Shown piece after piece: positions 1-6,617 of a stretch of DNA of 16,122 bases (positions within the stretch are counted from its first letter, which is position 1; the number at the start of each line of letters is the position of its first letter). The position numbers and the translations under genes were made by a program. This DNA is from Vulcanimicrobiota bacterium (GTDB taxonomy: Bacteria > Vulcanimicrobiota > Vulcanimicrobiia > Vulcanimicrobiales > Vulcanimicrobiaceae). Where the stretch lies: the NCBI GenBank assembly GCA_019233415.1, contig JAFAMK010000207.1, positions 1-16,122 of the forward strand, read 5' to 3'. The notes below the pieces were generated by a model. That model worked only from the letters and a program-made list of their open reading frames with translations, searched no databases and was not told the DNA's origin.

Positions 1-105
1 GACGAGCCGCCGGAACACCGGCGTCGGCGTCGTGGCGTCGCGCAGCCGGGCGAGCCGGTCCTGGACCGCGGGGTGGTCGACGATCAGGGGCGACGAATCA
101 GGCAC
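1..105 (-). CDS. upp: Uracil phosphoribosyltransferase, N-terminal fragment (cut by window edge)
   Basis: Reading the minus strand from a GTG at 105 gives 35 open codons up to the window edge. The peptide begins VPDSSPLIVDHPAVQ and continues RLARLRDATTP, then VFRRLV. This matches the N-terminus of Upp, where a 'V.HP.VQ..L..LRD..T....FR.L' pattern is typical. Upp salvages uracil by joining it to PRPP to form UMP in the cytoplasm. Only the dimer-arm region is present; the PRPP-binding site lies outside the window. No clear Shine-Dalgarno sequence precedes the GTG, so the start is the best available choice rather than a firm one. It diverges from the serine hydrolase at 167, and the 61-bp gap between them must hold both promoters. 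The call rests on a short stretch, so it is probable rather than certain. Confidence 0.7.
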   Translation of the reverse strand, partial: MPDSSPLIVDHPAVQDRLARLRDATTPTPVFRRLV

Positions 106-166
106 GCCGCCGCGGTTCGGTAGCGGAAGGGCGCAACCCGCTGTGGCCGATCGAGTAGGAGGTTCC

Positions 167-1630
167 ATGATCCGTCGTCGCTTCATCGCGTCTTCCGCGG
201 CCGCACTCGCCGGCGCAGCGGCCATGCCGGAAGCCGCGTTTGCAGAGGACGCGCCACTCCAGCTTTCGGCGGCGCAGCGGTCACCGATCGAGGAGGCCGT
301 CGCGAAGGCGATGGCGGCGACAGAGACGCGCGGGGTCAGCGTAACGGTCGCACGCGGCGGCACGATCGTCTATGCGAACGGGTTCGGCCAGCGCGACGTC
401 GGCGCCAAACTCCCGGTCGACGCCGACACGGTCTTCCCGATTGGCTCGATCACCAAGCAGTTCACCGCGGCAGCGATCATGCTGCTCGCGCGCGACGGCA
501 AGGTTACGCTCGACGCGCCGGCCGCGCGATACGTCCCGCACGCGCCGCACGGCAACGACTACACGGTGCGCAACCTGCTGCAGCAGACGACGGGCCTCGC
601 AAACTTCACGGCCGTGCCCGGCTTTCTGCAGAAGTTCGCCACGTCGAAGACGATCACACCGGCGGAACTGCTGGCGCTGATCGCGAACGCCCCGCTCGGC
701 TTCGCGCCGGGGACGCGCTACGAGTACAGCAACACGAACTACCTCGTCCTCGGAATGATCGTCGAGGCCGTCTCCGGCATCCCGTACGCGCGCTTCGTGC
801 ATGAGCGAATCGCCGTGCCGCTCGGGCTCACGCACCTCACCTTCGGGCCACCGCCGGACGACGCCGACGTCGCGCGCGGCTACGAGGCCCAAACCGGTAC
901 GGCAGCGGTGAAGCCGTGGAGCCCGCAGGCGACCTTCTCGGCCGGCGCGCTCTACGCGACGCCAGCCGATCTCGTACGCTGGGACGAGGCGTTCTTCGGC
1001 GGACGCCTCCTCGACGCGAGCACGGTGCGCGCGATGACGACGCCGCCGCAGCTTCCCGGCGGCGCGAAGACCGTGTACGCAATGGGCTGGCTGCACGAGC
1101 AGATCGACGGACACGCGATGATCTGGCACAACGGCGGCGTCATCGGCGCGAACACGCGCAACGCGTACTTCCCCGACCAGCACATTGCGATCGTCGTCTT
1201 CGGCAACAGCGTCGGCTTCGATGAGACCGCGATCGTGCGCGCCGCGTTTCGCGCAGTCGTCCCACCGTCCGAGGCGCAGCTCGCACAGGAGCGGCAGAGC
1301 GAGACGACGCCCGCGGCCGGCGAAGACGCGGCAATCACGACCGCGGCGCGGGCCGAGTACGAACGCTGGCGCGCCGGGCAGCTCGACACGACCAACTACG
1401 ATGCGGCGATGCGCGCAGCAATGAACGATGCGACGGTGCGGCAAGTCTCGGCCGGCCTAGTCGCGCTCGGCGCGCCGACGGCGTTCGTCTTTCGCGGAAA
1501 ACAGTCGCTCGCCGGCGGTGTCACGGCCTACGTCTACCGCGTGAACGCGCCGAACGGTGCCGTCCGCTTCGTCTACAGCACCGACGCTGACGGCAAGGTC
1601 GGCGGGATCTTCTTCACCCCGGCGCAGTAG
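167..1630 (+). CDS. Tat-exported serine hydrolase, beta-lactamase (class C) fold
   Basis: This is a 487-aa protein. The frame is open further upstream, but ATG 167 is preceded by AGGAGG at 157-162 and begins a twin-arginine signal: MIRRRFIAS, then an Ala-rich stretch ending AEAAFA-like at about residue 27. The upstream codons are therefore untranslated. The penicillin-binding/class C fold is shown by SITK at residues 94-97 (nucleophile Ser94, Lys97), YSN at 187-189 and HNGG at 321-324. HNGG replaces the KTG box of true AmpC enzymes. That pattern is common in beta-lactamase-related esterases and D-aminopeptidases, so the substrate is open and antibiotic resistance should not be assumed. About 100 residues after the catalytic core form an extra C-terminal domain. 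The 3' end overlaps the convergent GNAT gene by 17 bp, leaving no room for a separate terminator. Confidence 0.9.
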   Translation: MIRRRFIASSAAALAGAAAMPEAAFAEDAPLQLSAAQRSPIEEAVAKAMAATETRGVSVTVARGGTIVYANGFGQRDVGAKLPVDADTVFPIGSITKQFTAAAIMLLARDGKVTLDAPAARYVPHAPHGNDYTVRNLLQQTTGLANFTAVPGFLQKFATSKTITPAELLALIANAPLGFAPGTRYEYSNTNYLVLGMIVEAVSGIPYARFVHERIAVPLGLTHLTFGPPPDDADVARGYEAQTGTAAVKPWSPQATFSAGALYATPADLVRWDEAFFGGRLLDASTVRAMTTPPQLPGGAKTVYAMGWLHEQIDGHAMIWHNGGVIGANTRNAYFPDQHIAIVVFGNSVGFDETAIVRAAFRAVVPPSEAQLAQERQSETTPAAGEDAAITTAARAEYERWRAGQLDTTNYDAAMRAAMNDATVRQVSAGLVALGAPTAFVFRGKQSLAGGVTAYVYRVNAPNGAVRFVYSTDADGKVGGIFFTPAQ

Positions 1631-2168
1631 GCCGGGTGAGCATCGCGAGGACTTGGGCGCGCATGAACTGCTCGGCGCCGGGGATTGCCGGTGTCGTCGC
1701 GACTACCGTGAAGCCGAGTCGGGCCAGAAGGCCGCCGCTGCGCGCGTTGGCCGGGTCGTAGTTCGCGCTGATCGCGTCGAGTGCGAGCGCGCCGAGGCCG
1801 TAGTCGATCATTGCGCCGACGGTTTCGCGCGCGTAGCCGCGGCCTTCGTAGGCGCCGTCGACCGAGTAGCTGATCATCGCGGTGCGCGCCGGGTGTGTCG
1901 TCATCGCGTCGAAGCTGACCAGGCCGACGAGCGTTCCCGGCGCGGCGCGGTCGAAGGCGAGGAACGTCAGCCCGCGCGACGCGCCGCGCTCGTCCCGGCG
2001 CCACTCGACCCAGCGACGATACGCCTCGACCTCGGTCCCGCGCTTGGGCTCCCAGCGGTCGAAGCGCTCCGCGTTGCCGACATGATAGTCGCGCAACTGT
2101 ATCGCGTCCGATTCGAGCGGCTCGCGCAGAACGAGCCGCTCGGTATCGATCTGCGCCGACGCGGTCAT
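1614..2168 (-). CDS. GNAT family N-acetyltransferase (RimJ/RimL-like)
   Basis: This 184-aa protein has the usual length of the RimJ/RimL/Acetyltransf_3 type. The N-terminus carries the typical IDTERLVLREP strand. A beta-bulge strand ISYSVDG (99-105) leads into the acetyl-CoA pyrophosphate loop EGRGYARE at 108-115, a Q/RxxGxG/A-type motif A. Motif B follows as NARSGGLLARLGF at 141-153, where the Asn and the 'LLARLGF' turn are family hallmarks. It would transfer acetyl from acetyl-CoA to an amine, either a protein N-terminus or a small molecule; the acceptor cannot be read from sequence. Its ATG overlaps the stop of the preceding YcxB-like gene by 4 nt (ATGA), so translation is probably coupled. 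It is the last gene of the glyA operon, and its tail overlaps the convergent serine hydrolase. Confidence 0.88.
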   Translation of the reverse strand: MTASAQIDTERLVLREPLESDAIQLRDYHVGNAERFDRWEPKRGTEVEAYRRWVEWRRDERGASRGLTFLAFDRAAPGTLVGLVSFDAMTTHPARTAMISYSVDGAYEGRGYARETVGAMIDYGLGALALDAISANYDPANARSGGLLARLGFTVVATTPAIPGAEQFMRAQVLAMLTRPTAPG

Positions 2169-2680
2169 CGAATCGGCCGCACGGTGATGTGCGCCGTAAT
2201 CTCGTCGCGAGCACGCTCGAGGTCGTTGCCCTGAAACGACCGCTTCGGCACGAGGACAGCGCCTGGGCCGGAAATGAGGGCGAAATGCTCGCGCGTCTCA
2301 TAGGCGCGAGCGAACCTTGCCCAAGCGTACTCGACTCGCATTCCGGGTTCACTCACCGTCACGCCTTGACCGTTGACCTCGACCTCGCGCTCTTGCCCGT
2401 GCGAAAACGAGGTTTGCATCATTCGACCGGATCGGATTCCGGCGAAAAATGCCAGTCCGTAGAACACGAGGGCGAGGGCAATGAAGAGCGTCGGGAACCC
2501 CGGATAGCCTTCCATGCATAGGATTGCGGCCAACACCGCCGACATGGCGCAGTACAGAAACATTCGCGGCTGCGTAAAGAACCCGTACTGCGCACGCATG
2601 ACCTTCAAGAGCGCCTTGGCGTCGCGATCGTCCACCGCCGCTCGTCCAACGATCGGTCCCGACGCTTCGAGCGTGCTCAC
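2165..2680 (-). CDS. YcxB-like membrane protein
   Basis: This 171-aa protein has two adjacent membrane segments near residues 40-57 and 62-80. They are rich in Ala, Leu and Phe and joined by a short EGYPGFP turn. The C-terminal part (about 98-165) has the YcxB pattern: a strand with NGQGVTVSEPG, an aromatic 'YAWARFARAYETREHF' helix-turn, then a strand ending LVPKRSF. In the YcxB family this domain sits beside two helices in just this order, and its molecular function is not established. The start is GTG at 2680, directly abutting the glyA stop codon (TAAGTG) with no visible Shine-Dalgarno sequence, which suggests translation by re-initiation after glyA. It then overlaps the GNAT gene by ATGA. 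An internal ATG near codon 28 is possible but would leave less of the N-terminal cytoplasmic part. Confidence 0.8.
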   Translation of the reverse strand: MSTLEASGPIVGRAAVDDRDAKALLKVMRAQYGFFTQPRMFLYCAMSAVLAAILCMEGYPGFPTLFIALALVFYGLAFFAGIRSGRMMQTSFSHGQEREVEVNGQGVTVSEPGMRVEYAWARFARAYETREHFALISGPGAVLVPKRSFQGNDLERARDEITAHITVRPIR

Positions 2681-3928
2681 TTACGGGACGTCGTGCTTTG
2701 CGGTTAGTTCGGCGACGCGGGCGCGGAGTGCGGCTTTCTTTGCGCCGGCTTCGATGTCGGTGAGGGCTTCGCCGATGATGCGGCCGACTTCGCGGGCGTC
2801 GTTCTCGTCGAAGCCGCGCGAGGTGATCGCCGGCGAGCCGATGCGGATGCCGCTCGTCACCGCGGGCTTCTGCGGGTCGAACGGGATCGCGTTCTTGTTG
2901 ACGGTGATGCGAATCTCGTCGAGGTATTGCTCGACCGCTTTGCCGGTGAGGTTCTTCGGCGTGAGGTCGACGAGCAGCAGGTGCGTGTCGGTTCCGCCGC
3001 CGACGAGGCGCGCACCCGCGCGCTGCAGCTCCTCGCCCATCGCGCGCGCGTTGACGAGAACCTGCTGCTGGTACTGCTTGAACGCGGGCTGCAGCGCCTC
3101 GCCGAACGCGACCGCCTTCGCCGCGATGATGTGCATGAACGGGCCGCCTTGGATGCCGGGGAAGACGCTCTTGTCGACGGCGGCGGCATACTGCTCGGTC
3201 GTGAGAATCAGGCCGCCGCGCGGGCCGCGCAACGTCTTGTGCGTCGTCGACGTGACGAAGTCGGCTAGCGGAACCGGCGACGGATGGAGTCCCGTCGCGA
3301 CGAGCCCGGCGATGTGCGCCATGTCGACCATGAACGTTGCGCCGACCTCGTCGGCGATCTCGCGGAACGGCGCGTACCCCATCGTGCGCGGGTAGGCACT
3401 CGCGCCGGCGATGATGAGCTTCGGCTTGTACTCGCGCGCGAGCGCGCGAACTTGGTCGAAGTCGATCAGCTCGGTGTCCTGGCGCACGCCATAGGCGACC
3501 GCGTTGTAGAGCTTGCCGCTGTACGAGACTTTCGTTCCGTGCGTGAGGTGCCCGCCGTGCGCGAGCGACATGCCCAGGAGCGTGTCGCCCGGCTGCAGCA
3601 CCGCCATTGCGACCGCCATGTTCGCCTGCGCGCCCGCGTGCGGCTGGACGTTCGCGTGGGCCGCGCCGAACAGTTTCTTCAGCCGCTCGATCGCGAGCGT
3701 CTCGGCGACGTCGACGAACTCGCACCCGCCGTAGTACCGCTTCCCCGGATAGCCTTCGGCGTACTTGTTGGTCAGCACCGATGCCGTCGCTTCGCGCACC
3801 GCGCGGCTGGCGTAGTTTTCCGACGCGATCAGCTCCAGGTTGTCGCGCTGGCGGCGCTCCTCGTTCTCGATCGCGGCGTACAGCTCCGGATCTTGGACGG
3901 CGAGCGTCTGGGGTTCGAGCAGTTGCAT
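2681..3928 (-). CDS. glyA: Serine hydroxymethyltransferase
   Basis: This 415-aa protein has the normal bacterial GlyA length. It interconverts serine plus tetrahydrofolate with glycine plus 5,10-methylene-tetrahydrofolate, the main source of one-carbon units, using PLP in the cytoplasm. Visible landmarks are the N-terminal ELIASENYAS block (32-41), YPGKRYYGGCEFVD (60-73) and the PLP-ring contact HAGAQAN (97-103). VDMAHIAGLVA (201-211) carries Asp202 and His205, and VTSTTHKTLRGPRGG (225-239) carries the Schiff-base lysine at 231. All key residues are present and there is no truncation. The upstream small membrane protein ends 10 nt before its ATG, and the YcxB-like gene abuts its stop. It is therefore the second of four genes in one transcription unit. 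This call is essentially certain. Confidence 0.98.
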   Translation of the reverse strand: MQLLEPQTLAVQDPELYAAIENEERRQRDNLELIASENYASRAVREATASVLTNKYAEGYPGKRYYGGCEFVDVAETLAIERLKKLFGAAHANVQPHAGAQANMAVAMAVLQPGDTLLGMSLAHGGHLTHGTKVSYSGKLYNAVAYGVRQDTELIDFDQVRALAREYKPKLIIAGASAYPRTMGYAPFREIADEVGATFMVDMAHIAGLVATGLHPSPVPLADFVTSTTHKTLRGPRGGLILTTEQYAAAVDKSVFPGIQGGPFMHIIAAKAVAFGEALQPAFKQYQQQVLVNARAMGEELQRAGARLVGGGTDTHLLLVDLTPKNLTGKAVEQYLDEIRITVNKNAIPFDPQKPAVTSGIRIGSPAITSRGFDENDAREVGRIIGEALTDIEAGAKKAALRARVAELTAKHDVP

Positions 3929-3937
3929 CGGTGCGGT

Positions 3938-4195
3938 CTAACCTCGGTCCTCGGGATCGGTGCGGCGGCGGATCAGGGTCGTGGCGGAGTAGTCGGGCTT
4001 CGCCGTGTCCGGCTTGCGCGCCCCGGTGAAGCGCAGCACCTGTACCAGGACGAGCAGCCCGACGGTCGCGACGAGCGCGATCCAGAACCACGGGCTCGCG
4101 TAGCGCGGATAGGTGTGGTCGAGCAGATACTCGGCGAGCGCGATCACGACCGCGGCGAGCGGGACGAGGTTCCCGAGCGTCTGCCGGTCGATCAA
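3938..4195 (-). CDS. Small two-helix membrane protein, unknown function
   Basis: This 85-aa protein begins at a TTG codon. No ATG or GTG lies upstream in this frame, and a GGGAG (plus strand 4205-4209) sits 9 nt before the TTG, so the unusual start is supported. Two hydrophobic stretches, about residues 10-26 (LVPLAAVVIALAEYLL) and 36-55 (WFWIALVATVGLLVLVQVL), should span the membrane. A charged tail rich in Lys, Arg and Asp follows, probably in the cytoplasm. I recognise no family. It is the first gene of the minus-strand unit, 9 nt ahead of glyA, and its 5' end faces the divergent isomerase gene across 59 bp, which must hold promoters for both directions. Nothing in its sequence ties it to serine or glycine metabolism, and the linkage may only be co-transcription. 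Confidence 0.68.
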   Translation of the reverse strand: MIDRQTLGNLVPLAAVVIALAEYLLDHTYPRYASPWFWIALVATVGLLVLVQVLRFTGARKPDTAKPDYSATTLIRRRTDPEDRG

Positions 4196-4254
4196 CGGCG
4201 CGCGCTCCCGAGCGGTCGAATGTTCACGCGGTGCTCCTGCGGAATGGGGCGGCG

Positions 4255-4971
4255 GTGCGTATCGCCGTTTCGAGTTCGACGTTCCGACGACCGCTCGCCG
4301 GCGGCGCGCTCACGCAGCTGGAGTGGGTCGAGCGCTGCGCCTCGCTGCTCGGGGCCGACGGCGTTCTCGCCGACATGGCGGATTTTCCCCGCACCGACGG
4401 CGAGTACGTTGCACAGCTGCGCAAGGTCGCGGTGGACCTGGGCCTGGTGCCGTTCGGGATCGACGCGCCGGGGCTGCTCGACCCCGCCGCCACGGCGGCG
4501 TTCCGCGACGAGGTCGTCGCCGTCGCCGCCGGATTCGGCGCGGCGGTGATTCGCACGGTGCTGCCGGCGCCGGGCGAGGTGCCGCCGGCGACGTTCGTCG
4601 AGACGGTGCGCGCCGCGAAGGCGCTCGCGCGCGCGGCGAAGGGTGCGAACGTCACGCTGCTCGTCGCGGCGGCCCCCGGGACGCTGGGCGAGGACCTCGC
4701 CGGCGTGAAGCACCTGCTCAAGGACGTCGACAGCGCCTGGCTGCGCGCCGTCCCGAGCGCGTTGCTCGAACCGGCGGAGATCGGCGCGAAAGACCGCTAT
4801 CCGGCATTCATCGCGACGCCCTCGGACGATCCCGGGGCGGTCGCGGCACGGCGTGACGGCGCCTGGATCATCCTCGACCTGGCCGATGCGGCGGAGCCGT
4901 GGGACGCCGCTGCAGCGGCCGTGAGGGCGCTGCGCGTCGCCGCGGCCGAGCACCGGCTGGCGCGCGCCTAG
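4255..4971 (+). CDS. Sugar phosphate isomerase/epimerase-like TIM-barrel protein
   Basis: From the GTG at 4255 this is a 238-aa protein beginning VRIAVSSSTF, the typical first beta strand of the AP-endonuclease-2/xylose isomerase-like TIM barrel. An in-frame GTG at 4231 would add eight residues (MLLRNGAA) that do not look like part of the fold. Alternating strand-helix units can be followed: LGADGVLADMADFP, LGLVPFGIDAPGLL, GAAVIRTVLPAPGE, ANVTLLVAAAPGTL and AWIILDLAD. The barrel has fewer clear Glu/His/Asp metal ligands than a typical enzyme of the family, and the protein is shorter than the usual 260-290 aa. Catalysis is therefore uncertain and it may be a degenerate member. It stands alone on the plus strand, diverging from the glyA unit, with the structured gap 4972-5303 behind it. 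The fold call is moderate and the substrate unknown. Confidence 0.72.
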   Translation: MRIAVSSSTFRRPLAGGALTQLEWVERCASLLGADGVLADMADFPRTDGEYVAQLRKVAVDLGLVPFGIDAPGLLDPAATAAFRDEVVAVAAGFGAAVIRTVLPAPGEVPPATFVETVRAAKALARAAKGANVTLLVAAAPGTLGEDLAGVKHLLKDVDSAWLRAVPSALLEPAEIGAKDRYPAFIATPSDDPGAVAARRDGAWIILDLADAAEPWDAAAAAVRALRVAAAEHRLARA

Positions 4972-4997
4972 CGCGTTACGAGGGGACGAGACCGCAG

Positions 4998-5113
4998 CGA
5001 CCGTCTGGAACCTGGTTGAAGACCTGCGTTTCCTCGCAGGTGGGTGCGGCCCGGGCGCCCAGTGGTCAGCCCGATCGGGTCGGCCAGCCGGTCGTATCCG
5101 GAGCTTGTGCTCC
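4998..5113 (+). ncRNA. Candidate structured RNA (multibranched fold), unidentified
   Basis: An outer stem pairs 4998-5008 (CGACCGTCTGG) with 5084-5094 (CCAGCCGGTCG) at 10 of 11 positions. Inside it are a perfect 7-bp hairpin 5022-5028/5035-5041 (ACCTGCG/CGCAGGT, 6-nt loop), a 6-bp hairpin 5042-5047/5055-5060 (GGGTGC/GCGCCC, one G-U) and the self-complementary CCCGATCGGG at 5070-5079. Just outside is GGAGC/GCTCC (5100-5104/5109-5113) with a 4-nt TTGT loop. That is a closed stem enclosing two or three hairpins in a gene-free stretch. I looked for signatures of RNase P, tmRNA, SRP, 6S and common riboswitches and recognised none. High GC makes hairpins cheap, so this is only a candidate. The strand is assumed to follow the flanking genes; the pairing would exist on either strand. 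Confidence 0.3.
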
Positions 5114-5194
5114 CGTGGTTACTCTGTGGTCCACCACCATAGAACCTTCGCGCGCCGCCGCAGTCGTCGTCGCTCCGGTATCGTACTACTCACG

Positions 5195-5208
5195 GTCAAG
5201 GCCTTGAC
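5195..5208. promoter_or_regulatory. 14-bp perfect palindrome, possible operator
   Basis: GTCAAGGCCTTGAC is perfectly self-complementary and lies 95 bp upstream of the ATG at 5304, overlapping a TTGACA hexamer at 5204-5209. A dimeric repressor could bind such a site over a -35 box. No good -10 element follows at the right distance. About one 14-bp palindrome is expected by chance in a window this long, so the position rather than the palindrome itself is the only support. Confidence 0.2.
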
Positions 5209-5303
5209 AGAGCCGAGCGGTGCCGCAGGGCGACCATCCCAGGCCCCAAGAAGGAGCGAGCATCCGGGTGCCTGCGCAACGCCAAGAGAGGACTTCTCCG
5301 GTC

Positions 5304-5450
5304 ATGTCGAGCCGCGGCGCCACGTTCCGTCCGGCGCACACGCTTGTGTTCGCGCTCCTGCTCGTCGCCCAAGGCTGCGCAGGTCGTCACGGTGGCGCGC
5401 TGCCGCCGACCGCGTCGGGCGATCAGAAGGGCACCGCCGTCGAACCCTAG
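5304..5450 (+). CDS. Short lipoprotein-like peptide, hypothetical
   Basis: This 48-aa frame starts at ATG 5304, 11 nt after the purine-rich AGAGAGGA (5285-5292). It has a charged start (MSSRGATFRPAH), a hydrophobic core (TLVFALLLVA), then QGCAGRHGG. That layout resembles a lipoprotein signal with Cys25, although Gln at -2 makes the lipobox imperfect. Only 23 residues follow the Cys, so it may be a tiny lipoprotein, an entericidin-like peptide, or the surviving N-terminus of a longer exported protein. It ends at TAG 5448-5450. The next gene begins 10 nt later in the same frame with its own signal peptide, which suggests two separate exported products in one operon. An open frame extends upstream to ATG 5220, but those residues look non-coding. 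No family recognised. Confidence 0.42.
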   Translation: MSSRGATFRPAHTLVFALLLVAQGCAGRHGGALPPTASGDQKGTAVEP

Positions 5451-5459
5451 CGGCGATCT

Positions 5460-6581
5460 ATGAATAGACTCGCTCGTGGTGTCGTCCTACTCGCCGTTTT
5501 GGTTTGTCTCGGTGTATCACCGGGATGGCAGCCGACGGTGCAAGACCTCGTGTCCCTCAAGCACCTTGCGCTCGAACACGGTGCGGAGGTCCACTACGTC
5601 GCGAAGGGTCCCTCTGAGATGCCACCGTACGATCGGATCGCCTTCTATCCCGGCGAATCGGACCCAGGCTGGATTTGGGAAAATCGCGGCGAGAAAATGT
5701 CGCCGATGCGCCTGCGCGCGGTGAATCATGCGCACATCTTGCTCGAGATGGATTCGGGTACGGCCGGCGAGCGCTGGAAGCAGCTCTACGACGCGCTGTC
5801 GGCCGAAGACGAGGCACAAGCTCCAGGCGCGCCTGATCCGTATCGGTTTCGCCACGCCTTCCTCAGCGACATGGATGCCAAGCTGGCGGCGCTCGCACCA
5901 TCCGTTCCGACGCCGACGCCCGACCCGTCGGTCGACGAGGCGGCTCGTGCCGTCAGCGACCAGGATCTGAAGCTCGCCACGGGTGGCCTGTACAAAACGC
6001 CGCTCAGCGCAAAGACGGTACGCCTGCCGAGCGGGCAGTGGGCGCACTACGGCGGTCGCCAGGGCGACGGCACATATCTGATCGAGCGGAATAGCCTGAT
6101 CGACGAATACGAGTTCTATACCGATATGGTGCCGGCAGGAAGCGACGATGCGACGATTGGCACCTATTTCGAAGCCTTCGTCGACAGCGGCAACGCCGGC
6201 GCGGCGCTGAAACAGCAGTACGACAACACGGCCGACAAAGCACGCTTCGGCTTGATCTTCGCCGGGGCGTTCGACATGATGAACGATCGCCTCGAACACG
6301 CGGCACGCGCTAAGATCGACTGGATCCTGAAGACGATACACCCTGGAATGCCGCGGTCGACAGTGCAGACGACGTTGCAGTCGCGCGACATGCGGTGGCC
6401 CGAGACGTCGTCCGAGCTGAAGAAGTACCTTCCCGACGAGAAGCCCGAACGCCACGTCATCGAATTCGACAGCAACCATGGCTTCGGATGCGGAACATAT
6501 CTCTCCGTCGCATTTACGTTCGACGCGAACGGCCGGCTGGCGAACGTGGAAGCGCAGCCGCCACGTACGGTTTGCCTGTAG
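5460..6581 (+). CDS. Secreted protein of unknown function with a BamE/SmpA-like C-terminal segment
   Basis: This 373-aa protein has an export signal at its N-terminus: MNRLARG, a hydrophobic core VVLLAVLVCLGVS (8-20), with likely cleavage near residue 22. No lipobox is present. The middle (30-290) is mixed alpha/beta and shows a Pro-rich linker (PSVPTPTPDPSVDE, 147-160) separating two halves. The last 80 residues contain IHPGMPRSTVQTTLQ (293-307) and then VAFTFDANGRLANVE (350-364). This is reminiscent of the 'GMT...V...LG ... F...G.L' pattern of the SmpA/OmlA/BamE-like fold, a weak resemblance only. Cys344 and Cys372 could pair outside the cytoplasm. The start has no strong Shine-Dalgarno sequence, and base use is less GC-biased than in the flanking metabolic genes, hinting at a more recently acquired or fast-evolving gene. 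The function is unknown. It precedes the dgcA-like gene by 36 nt. Confidence 0.75.
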   Translation: MNRLARGVVLLAVLVCLGVSPGWQPTVQDLVSLKHLALEHGAEVHYVAKGPSEMPPYDRIAFYPGESDPGWIWENRGEKMSPMRLRAVNHAHILLEMDSGTAGERWKQLYDALSAEDEAQAPGAPDPYRFRHAFLSDMDAKLAALAPSVPTPTPDPSVDEAARAVSDQDLKLATGGLYKTPLSAKTVRLPSGQWAHYGGRQGDGTYLIERNSLIDEYEFYTDMVPAGSDDATIGTYFEAFVDSGNAGAALKQQYDNTADKARFGLIFAGAFDMMNDRLEHAARAKIDWILKTIHPGMPRSTVQTTLQSRDMRWPETSSELKKYLPDEKPERHVIEFDSNHGFGCGTYLSVAFTFDANGRLANVEAQPPRTVCL

Positions 6582-6617
6582 CAGGGGCCGGACGGGCCGG
6601 AGCATGAACGGCACCGC

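Larger units (their letters stand above)
4972..5303 (+). other. 332-bp gap without a convincing gene
   Basis: No frame on either strand here has a recognisable protein. Open frames crossing it, such as a 64-codon minus frame at 5196-5390, have no family-like content. The left half (about 4990-5150) is dense in inverted repeats and is described separately as a possible structured RNA. The right half holds a 14-bp palindrome overlapping TTGACA (5204-5209), but no matching -10 hexamer 16-18 bp downstream. A purine-rich AGAGAGGA (5285-5292) lies 11 nt before the ATG at 5304. I see no intrinsic terminator with a T-run after the isomerase stop at 4971. Confidence 0.6.

Noticed and set aside
281..1444. 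Long minus-strand open frame (387 codons) opposite the serine hydrolase
   Set aside because: It is Arg/Val-rich with no domain pattern. It is the expected antisense shadow of a high-GC gene whose plus-strand product has complete SITK/YSN/HNGG motifs.
167..1630. True AmpC beta-lactamase resistance gene
   Set aside because: The KTG box is replaced by HNGG and there is an added C-terminal domain. This suits a general serine hydrolase of the fold better, so no resistance function is claimed.
2349..4091. A 580-codon minus-strand frame overlapping glyA in another frame
   Set aside because: It is Arg-rich, has no fold signature, and coincides with the certain glyA gene.
4980..5190. 6S RNA, RNase P RNA, tmRNA or a known riboswitch in the gap
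   Set aside because: None of the conserved cores I know could be found. The pairing is multibranched rather than the single long hairpin with a central bubble of 6S RNA.
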